From: Elusimicrobium minutum Pei191
GTDB taxonomy: Bacteria; Elusimicrobiota; Elusimicrobia; Elusimicrobiales; Elusimicrobiaceae
Assembly: GCF_000020145.1 (NCBI RefSeq)
Contig: NC_010644.1
Span: 1,488,001-1,552,000 of the forward strand
Length of the DNA stretch: 64,000 nucleotides
Direction of reading: 5' to 3'
Part shown: piece after piece, positions 59,621-64,000 of the stretch
How the letters are laid out: each line of letters begins with the position of its first letter
Numbering within the stretch: the stretch's first letter is position 1
Made by a program: the position numbers and the translations under genes
The notes under the pieces: generated by a model
Told to the model about the DNA's origin: nothing
What the model saw: the letters and a program-made list of their open reading frames with translations, nothing else
Database searches by the model: none

Positions 59621-60167
59621 TTCTTGTCAGCGACTTTAATTTAGCAAGAGAAATATTTTCGGTAAGCATCTTATATAAAGTAGCCTTAGGATATCGCAAG
59701 TCTTTTGGGGCAAAACCTAATTGTTCTAATAAAGAAACGACTTCATCCTTCCATAATAGTTGGACTAATGATGAAGCGTCAATATTATAATTTACAAGGC
59801 CAGGTCTATATTTTTTTATAGATAAGACGTGCTTTTTATTAGGATAAGCGACTTTGATTTCCCACCAAGTTGGAACAAGAGCTATTGCCTTTTGTAAGTG
59901 CCTTTTGGCAACAACCAAAGTAACTCTGTCCAATATTTTGCTATATGCTTCGGCTTGCAAGGGTAGACGGGCTAGGGTGTCGACATCACTTTTGATTTCG
60001 TATCCATGCATTTTGCCGTTTATAACAGCAATGTCTACACGATGAAGACCCTGCATAACCCCCATCTCGTCAAGAATAAGGGTATCGTCATCATTTGAGT
60101 ATTTCTTTAAGTCGTTGTTATACAAAGCCTGCCTGATATCAACGTCTCTAAATAATGCTGTGCCCAT
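59574..60167 (-). CDS. sce7726-family PD-(D/E)XK protein
   Basis: 197 residues. RDVDIRQAL near the N-terminus and HRVDIAVINGKMHGYEIKSDVDTLARLPLQ match the sce7726 family. Glu34, Asp45 and Glu57-x-Lys59 give a PD-(D/E)XK nuclease site, and VPTWWEIKVAYP is the conserved Trp motif. A nuclease role is inferred. Convergent with the beta protein, 3' ends overlapping. GGGGAG precedes the ATG; a 39-codon ORF lies 50 bp upstream. Confidence 0.8.
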   Translation of the reverse strand: MGTALFRDVDIRQALYNNDLKKYSNDDDTLILDEMGVMQGLHRVDIAVINGKMHGYEIKSDVDTLARLPLQAEAYSKILDRVTLVVAKRHLQKAIALVPTWWEIKVAYPNKKHVLSIKKYRPGLVNYNIDASSLVQLLWKDEVVSLLEQLGFAPKDLRYPKATLYKMLTENISLAKLKSLTRTILKNRTNWRGQMQP

Positions 60168-60217
60168 AATTTCTCCCCGATATTATTATAACCTTTTTTC
60201 TCCTTTTTAACAGCCCC

Positions 60218-60337
60218 TTAGATTAGGCTCTTTGTTATTGACGGGTATTTGCAGGCTAAAACTTTACAGGCTGTAACAAAAGAATCTTCTTTTGCAGTTT
60301 GAGCAGTTGAGGCAATGAGGTAAAATAACTGTGGCAT
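60218..60337 (-). CDS. Possible 39-residue gene upstream of sce7726
   Basis: MPQLFYLIASTAQTAKEDSF and on to ...SITKSLI. An AAGGAG lies 11 nt before its ATG and it precedes sce7726 on the same strand. About 25 of 28 bases around ACTGCAAAAGAAGAT match the ribbon-helix-helix gene at 62492 in the same frame, so it may be a decayed relative or chance. Confidence 0.35.
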   Translation of the reverse strand: MPQLFYLIASTAQTAKEDSFVTACKVLACKYPSITKSLI

Positions 60338-60437
60338 ATAATTATGGTCTCCTTTTTATTTTGAGTATAAAAATATAATTGAGGATTTAGACGGTTATGC
60401 TAGCGCAGCAACGAAACTCTAAAAAAAATGAAAAGTA

Positions 60438-60474
60438 ATAAAATTTAATATCAATATATATACTAATAGTATAG
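60438..60474 (+). repeat. Palindromic element repeat, copy B (CTAATAG version)
   Basis: ATAAAATTTAATATCAATAT and on, with TATACTAATAGTATA at 60459-60473. It lies 67 bp before the Abi gene. Confidence 0.85.
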
Positions 60475-60541
60475 TGGGCTATTTGAGGTGTTTGGTTTTA
60501 ACCTCTAATCAATATCAGGTATAATTTAGTTAGAGGACTTT

Positions 60542-61429
60542 ATGGAAACATACGAAATTACCGAGATTACAAGACGTGCGATTATAGACGAATTCATGTT
60601 AACTCCGCAACCATATCATGGGAAACTTGAAGAGGTTGACTTTCTAGAAAGATTGTATCCTCTTGCAAAAATGCCTTCTACTGATGGAAGGTTTTCAAAT
60701 GCAGGAGGAGATATTTATCAGCACAGAATAAATAATTTTGACTGGCCTGACGAATGGATTTGGAGCGATAGCCGTTTTAATCTTTTGCGTACATCTGACC
60801 AAGTATTTACTAGATTCATTTGTGAAATGTTGCATCCTGTAGTTAGGCATGAGAATGATGTTGCCCCATTGTTGGCAGCTTTTAATAGACAGCTTGCAAA
60901 TGATAATTGGGAAATATATAGAGAACGGGAAATATCCAAGCGACCAGTTTTTGCTGCTCGTAAAATAGGTAGCAAGCCTCCTCTTATTAAAAAGATTAAA
61001 AACATAGACCACGATTTTATTGCAGAGCAAATTAAAAAATCAGAAGAGAAGTTGGATAAAAACGATTTTGATGGAGCGATAACTAATGCTCGTTCTTTGG
61101 TTGAAGCTATCTTATGTTATATTGCAAAAAACTTAGATATAAAATTGCCCGAGTATGATGGGGATTTATTTAAATTATATAAAACAATAAGAAAAGACCT
61201 TAAACTAGAAATAACTGATGATATGGATAATATTTTAAAACAAATTATAACAGGGCTTTCGTCTATCATATCAGGGTTAAGTGGCTTAAGCAATAAAATG
61301 GGGGACAGGCATGTCAGGCAATATAAACCTAATAAACATCATGCGAAGCTAGCAGTAAATGTATCTCAAATTTTTTGCGAGTTTTTATTGGACAGCTATG
61401 AATATCAAAAGACGAGGCAAAAACAATAA
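60542..61429 (+). CDS. Abortive infection protein (Abi C-terminal domain)
   Basis: 295 residues. The C-terminal third matches the Abi_C family: helices from IAEQIKKSEEKLDKNDFDGAI through NARSLVEAILCYIAKNLDIKL, then SNKMGDRHVRQY and HHAKLAVNVSQIFCEFLLDSY. Such proteins protect populations from phage by stopping growth of infected cells; the trigger and target are not readable. The N-terminal 150 residues match nothing I know. TATAAT at about 60521 and AGAGGA precede the ATG. Its stop codon lies inside repeat copy C. Confidence 0.75.
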   Translation: METYEITEITRRAIIDEFMLTPQPYHGKLEEVDFLERLYPLAKMPSTDGRFSNAGGDIYQHRINNFDWPDEWIWSDSRFNLLRTSDQVFTRFICEMLHPVVRHENDVAPLLAAFNRQLANDNWEIYREREISKRPVFAARKIGSKPPLIKKIKNIDHDFIAEQIKKSEEKLDKNDFDGAITNARSLVEAILCYIAKNLDIKLPEYDGDLFKLYKTIRKDLKLEITDDMDNILKQIITGLSSIISGLSGLSNKMGDRHVRQYKPNKHHAKLAVNVSQIFCEFLLDSYEYQKTRQKQ

Positions 61430-61462
61430 AATTTAATATCAATATATATACTAATAGTATAG
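61419..61462 (+). repeat. Palindromic element repeat, copy C (CTAATAG version)
   Basis: Begins AAAAACAATAAAATTTAATA and ends TATAG. The TAA of the Abi gene (61427-61429) is part of it. A 43-bp span matches copy E with one mismatch. Confidence 0.85.
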
Positions 61463-61493
61463 CGAAGTAGATTTGCGAAACAAAGGAGGGCGT

Positions 61494-62120
61494 ATGAAGA
61501 AATTAATTTTTATCTTGCCTATTATTTTTTTGGGTTGTGCTACCGCATCTACACAATCGGCGCGTGAACGCAATGAAAAGTGTTCAGAGTTTGAAGAGGT
61601 GGAAGTTTTCCAAACTTTCAATGACGGCGGACTTGCGTATGTTTGTGAACGAAAATCTTATGACAATTGTGCAATGGGAATGACTGTTGCCGTTTTAAAA
61701 GAAAGAGGAGAAGACCTCTGGGATAGCAAACGGATTAAAGCACCAAAGGGTAAATGCTTTGCATATGACGGCGTTTATAAATATATAAGCAAAGATGAGA
61801 GAGGTAGAACTGTTCCAATCGTTCGCTTAGATTATGCTTATGCCCCTTCATCTGAAAAAGAAGCTTTAGAAAGGGTGGAAGATTTGAGAGTCCATCTATA
61901 TCACGAATGTCTAGATGAAGCCAATGCAGAGTTTATTAATGAAAAAGAGACGAATACAAATAAATGTAAATGTTTTGCCGATTTAACTGTTGAAAAATTG
62001 ATAAATATTGCTTCTATGGATAATCAAACGCAGGACACAGTGGCAAAAACGTTTGGTAAAAGCTTCATAACAGAAGCAGAAAAAGCATGTGGCAAAATGC
62101 CGAAGAACATTAAAATTTAA
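61494..62120 (+). CDS. Lipoprotein, unknown function
   Basis: 208 residues from the ATG at 61494 (MKKLIFILPIIFLGCATAST), which has AAAGGAGGG just before it; an in-frame ATG at 61473 would translate the Shine-Dalgarno. Lipobox FLGC (Cys15). The mature protein has many Cys (EKCSEF, YVCERKSYDNCAMG, GKCFAYDG, HECLDEA, NKCKCFADL, KACGK), unusual for a lipoprotein in this genome segment and suggesting disulfides. Its TAA stop lies inside repeat copy D. Confidence 0.75.
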   Translation: MKKLIFILPIIFLGCATASTQSARERNEKCSEFEEVEVFQTFNDGGLAYVCERKSYDNCAMGMTVAVLKERGEDLWDSKRIKAPKGKCFAYDGVYKYISKDERGRTVPIVRLDYAYAPSSEKEALERVEDLRVHLYHECLDEANAEFINEKETNTNKCKCFADLTVEKLINIASMDNQTQDTVAKTFGKSFITEAEKACGKMPKNIKI

Positions 62121-62146
62121 TATCAATATATATAGTAATACTATAG
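62110..62146 (+). repeat. Palindromic element repeat, copy D (GTAATAC version)
   Basis: TAAAATTTAATATCAATATA and on, with TATAGTAATACTATA at 62131-62145. Overlaps the stop of the lipoprotein gene. Confidence 0.85.
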
Positions 62147-62286
62147 CGGAGCGGACAGAGCGGCTTTTAACAGCCTTATTTTATTAGTGCAACAACAGCT
62201 TATATTCTGCGGTGTTTGTAAATGGTTTGCGGAGTAGCAATTTACATCTATACTATCTCTTCAAATCTGCGTCTAAATGTATTTTT
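62147..62286. other. Empty interval between repeats D and E
   Basis: 140 bp bounded by oppositely oriented repeats. No gene seen. Confidence 0.5.
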
Positions 62287-62329
62287 TATACTATTAGTAT
62301 ATATATTGGTATTAAATTTTATTGTTTTT
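62287..62329 (-). repeat. Palindromic element repeat, copy E, inverted
   Basis: Minus-strand copy beginning AAAAACAATAAAATTTAATA. It sits at the 3' end of the ribbon-helix-helix gene, the same position relative to the gene as copies C and D. Confidence 0.85.
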
Positions 62330-62492
62330 ATTTAACCCTTAGATATTGCTCTAACGCCTTCCTAATAACCCAAGATACACTCCTATCTTCTTTTGCAGTA
62401 TGAGCATTGAGTGCTTTAAGCAGCTTTTCATTAAGAACAAAGCTGACTGTTATATTATTATTTTCTGAACTTTCTTTAGTTGTTTTTGCCAT
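62328..62492 (-). CDS. Ribbon-helix-helix DNA-binding protein
   Basis: 54 residues from the ATG at 62492 (MAKTTKESSENNNITVSFVLN). The segment ITVSFVLNEKLLKALNAHTAKEDRSVSWVIRKALEQYL (in pieces) is a CopG/Arc ribbon-helix-helix: a beta strand and two helices, acting as a dimer on palindromic DNA. Divergent from the integrase by 99 bp, so a likely regulator of excision. It may also bind the element palindromes. The promoter TGCTATAAT ends 6 nt before the ATG: leaderless. Confidence 0.8.
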   Translation of the reverse strand: MAKTTKESSENNNITVSFVLNEKLLKALNAHTAKEDRSVSWVIRKALEQYLRVK

Positions 62493-62498
62493 ATATTT

Positions 62499-62507
62499 AT
62501 TATAGCA
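62499..62507 (-). promoter_or_regulatory. Extended -10 promoter of the RHH gene, leaderless
   Basis: TGCTATAAT (hexamer 62499-62504); gap of 6 nt to the ATG. Confidence 0.65.
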
Positions 62508-62556
62508 CAAAAGATAATGATAGATATTGAAAGCTATTTACTAATAGTTATCAATA

Positions 62557-62565
62557 TGTTATAAT
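62557..62565 (+). promoter_or_regulatory. Integrase promoter
   Basis: TGTTATAAT with hexamer 62560-62565. The DNA just before it (CTAATAG, then TATCAATAT) reuses parts of the element repeat in a different order. Confidence 0.65.
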
Positions 62566-62591
62566 AGTGTATATTGCTATAGAGGTCAGAA

Positions 62592-63605
62592 ATGGGCGTT
62601 TTTGAAACAGAAAACGGAACATGGGGTATTGATTACAGATATAAAAGCAAGCGTTATAAAAGAGTTGTTGCTATAACCAGAAAGCTTGCCTTAGACATTG
62701 AGCGTAAAATACTAACAGATATTAAAGAAGGCAAGTTTTTCCCTGATTTAGATAAGCAAGATGTTACATTCGCCGAAATAGCAGAGAGATATTGGTCTCT
62801 TCACGGCAGAAAAACTAGAGGCGCACAAACTTTTAAATATACCTTTGACATAATTCTTTCACGTTTCGGACATATGAAAGTTGCCGATATAACGACAGAA
62901 GACATACAAAAATTTTATAATGACACTTGGGAAAGGACATCTCCTTCAACTGCAAACCGCCACTTTTCTTTATTCCGCGCCATAATTAATAAAGCATTAA
63001 ACCTCAAATTATATAAAGGACAGAATCCTTGTATTGGAGTAGTGCGACAACGTGACAATCCACCCAGAGACAAATATTTTACAAAGGAAGACATCAAAAG
63101 CCTTTTAGTAACGGCAGAGAACAGGCTTAAACCTATTATTGCTTTTGCAGTATTAACGGGCTGTCGTAAAATGGAAATCCTTAATCTTCGCTGGAAAGAT
63201 GTAGATTTTTACGGCGGTATTATTAGAATTACAATGTCTAAGTCAGGCAAACCGAGAGAAATCCCATTAGCAAACGATTTAAGACCAATACTACTAGCCA
63301 TGCATACTAATCCACAAGATAAAGTATTTAACATTACAGTGCCCGCATTAAAATATTCTTTTAATAAACTGCTAAAGAAACTTGGCTTTGAAGGCTACTG
63401 TTTCCACACCTGCCGTCATACATTTGCCAGTCTGTATATGCAAAACGATGGCAATATTACCGATTTACAGCGTATATTAGGCCATGCAACAATAGAGCTA
63501 ACCATGCGATATTCACATTTTAGCCCCCAATACATTCAGCAAACCATTAAAGTTATGGATGGAATTATTGCTTTATCTGAAAATAAGCTTTTAGAGCTAA
63601 CCTAA
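62592..63605 (+). CDS. Tyrosine integrase
   Basis: 337 residues. An N-terminal arm-binding domain (WGIDYRYKSKRYKRV), a SAM-like core-binding domain (about 60-150) and the catalytic domain with Arg in TGCRKMEIL, Lys in SKSGKPREIPL, HTCRH (His and Arg), LGHATIELT (His) and the nucleophile Tyr in MRYSHFS. Complete and probably active. It integrates at tRNA-Gly: the right att repeat begins 117 bp after its stop. AGAGGT precedes the ATG. Confidence 0.95.
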   Translation: MGVFETENGTWGIDYRYKSKRYKRVVAITRKLALDIERKILTDIKEGKFFPDLDKQDVTFAEIAERYWSLHGRKTRGAQTFKYTFDIILSRFGHMKVADITTEDIQKFYNDTWERTSPSTANRHFSLFRAIINKALNLKLYKGQNPCIGVVRQRDNPPRDKYFTKEDIKSLLVTAENRLKPIIAFAVLTGCRKMEILNLRWKDVDFYGGIIRITMSKSGKPREIPLANDLRPILLAMHTNPQDKVFNITVPALKYSFNKLLKKLGFEGYCFHTCRHTFASLYMQNDGNITDLQRILGHATIELTMRYSHFSPQYIQQTIKVMDGIIALSENKLLELT

Positions 63606-63627
63606 AAACATCGTTTCTGAGACATTA

Positions 63628-63650
63628 TGGGAAGGTTTTGGTAAGATTTC
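63628..63650. repeat. Right arm-type repeats
   Basis: Two decamer copies (63629 and 63640), in the same orientation as those at 53229-53259; TGGGAAGGTTTTGGTAAG is identical. Confidence 0.6.
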
Positions 63651-63722
63651 ACTATTTCAAATTTGACTCGTCGTCGTACATAAGACGATAATATCTTATT
63701 TTTATTAAATTCAATCAAAATT

Positions 63723-63763
63723 TTGCCAAGGTTGAGACGAGGGTTCGATTCCCTTCGCCCGCT
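63723..63763 (+). mobile_element. attR, 41-bp direct repeat
   Basis: Identical to the tRNA-Gly 3' portion at 53063-53103. The 5' half of the tRNA is absent here. Confidence 0.95.
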
Positions 63764-63769
63764 CCATTT

Positions 63770-63798
63770 AAACCCTTCATTTTTAGTGAAGGGTTTTT
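63770..63798 (+). terminator. Original chromosomal terminator of tRNA-Gly
   Basis: AAACCCTTCA / TGAAGGGTTT followed by T5, just outside attR. Before integration it would have followed the tRNA. Confidence 0.8.
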
Positions 63799-63808
63799 CT
63801 ATTAGTAT

Positions 63809-63928
63809 ACTATCAGGTATGTTCACTAATCGCCGCAATATATTAAACAAACAACAAAAGTTATGGATGGCGTTATTAGTTTCCCAGAGGGTAGCAACAT
63901 CCCCCTTTTAGAAAATCCGCCGAAATAA
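63809..63928 (+). pseudogene. Tail of a second tyrosine integrase
   Basis: Translates TIRYVH, stop, SPQYIKQTTKVMDGVISFPEG and on to NIPLLENPPK. The complete integrase ends TMRYSHFSPQYIQQTIKVMDG, so 18 of 23 aligned positions agree from the catalytic Tyr region onward. One in-frame TAA and no upstream part: a relic of an older related element. Confidence 0.75.
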
Positions 63929-63932
63929 ATCT

Positions 63933-64000
63933 TTATCTCTGCTTGGGTTCCATATAAATAGGCATAATGATTCCATTTTCTGATTCTTTTTGCGGCTTCA
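63933..64000 (-). CDS. C-terminus of a gene running off the right edge
   Basis: Minus-strand frame ending KPQKESENGIIMPIYMEPKQR then TAA. Protein-like, but too short for a family call. Confidence 0.4.
   Translation of the reverse strand, partial: KPQKESENGIIMPIYMEPKQR

Larger units (their letters stand above)
53104..63722. mobile_element. Integrated element in tRNA-Gly with defence-like cargo
   Basis: About 10.6 kb between 41-bp repeats. Contains integrase, ribbon-helix-helix protein, replication initiator, primase-polymerase, a beta protein, sce7726 protein, Abi protein, two lipoproteins and a zinc ribbon membrane protein. No capsid, portal, terminase, relaxase or type IV secretion gene. 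Best described as a satellite-like or integrative-plasmid element; family unknown. Confidence 0.9.

Noticed and set aside
55312-62329. CRISPR array from the regularly recurring repeats
   Set aside because: Spacing is irregular from hundreds to thousands of bases, one copy is inverted, genes lie between copies, and no cas gene is present.

Overview
The window looks like a chromosomal segment from the phylum Elusimicrobiota, most likely an Elusimicrobium-like gut bacterium. The call rests on AT-rich DNA with dense housekeeping operons and five dispersed PilE-like prepilins that share almost the same N-terminus. I recall that Elusimicrobium minutum carries a large expansion of such genes. This is inference; a 16S comparison would settle it.

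Layout. 1-1.75 kb: the end of a secreted TraB/ChaN-like protein and a prepilin. 1.96-19.07 kb, minus strand: one continuous S10-spc-alpha ribosomal cluster from rpsJ to rplQ, including secY, adk, map, infA and rpoA, and ending in mreB. No rpmD (L30) is present. 19.5-23.5 kb: a large lipoprotein and two prepilins separate this cluster from a second one. 23.5-37.2 kb, minus strand: rplJ-rplL-rpoB-rpoC-rpsL-rpsG-fusA-tuf. 37.5-42.3 kb: accessory genes (EFR1-type ferredoxin, flavin-binding protein, surface repeat protein, AlaX-like editing protein, prepilin, a four-CxC peptide, zinc ribbon protein, FKBP lipoprotein). 42.8-49.6 kb, minus strand: cspA and an rRNA operon (16S, tRNA-Ile, tRNA-Ala, 23S, 5S) fed by at least five tandem promoters. 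49.9-53.0 kb: a prepilin, TerC, a thioesterase, a YjbQ protein and a membrane-anchored protein.

53.06-63.76 kb is an integrated mobile element. It lies in the 3' end of tRNA-Gly(GCC) and is bounded by a perfect 41-bp direct repeat. A tyrosine integrase sits at its right end with short repeats at both ends that look like integrase arm sites. It encodes a gene II/X-like replication initiator and a primase-polymerase but no capsid, terminase or conjugation genes. Its cargo looks defensive: a beta-family protein convergent with an sce7726-family PD-(D/E)XK protein, and an abortive-infection (Abi C-terminal) protein. Several cargo genes end inside copies of an AT-rich repeat with a 15-bp palindrome that exists in two compensated versions, which suggests a cassette-like organisation. 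A decayed second integrase tail lies just outside the right att site, so the locus has probably been invaded more than once.

Regulation. Many promoters have an extended -10 (TGnTATAAT), and several genes have a -10 only 6-8 nt before the ATG and no Shine-Dalgarno, which predicts leaderless mRNAs. Some intergenic gaps hold back-to-back promoters. Strong stem-loops without T-runs sit at several junctions inside the ribosomal operons.
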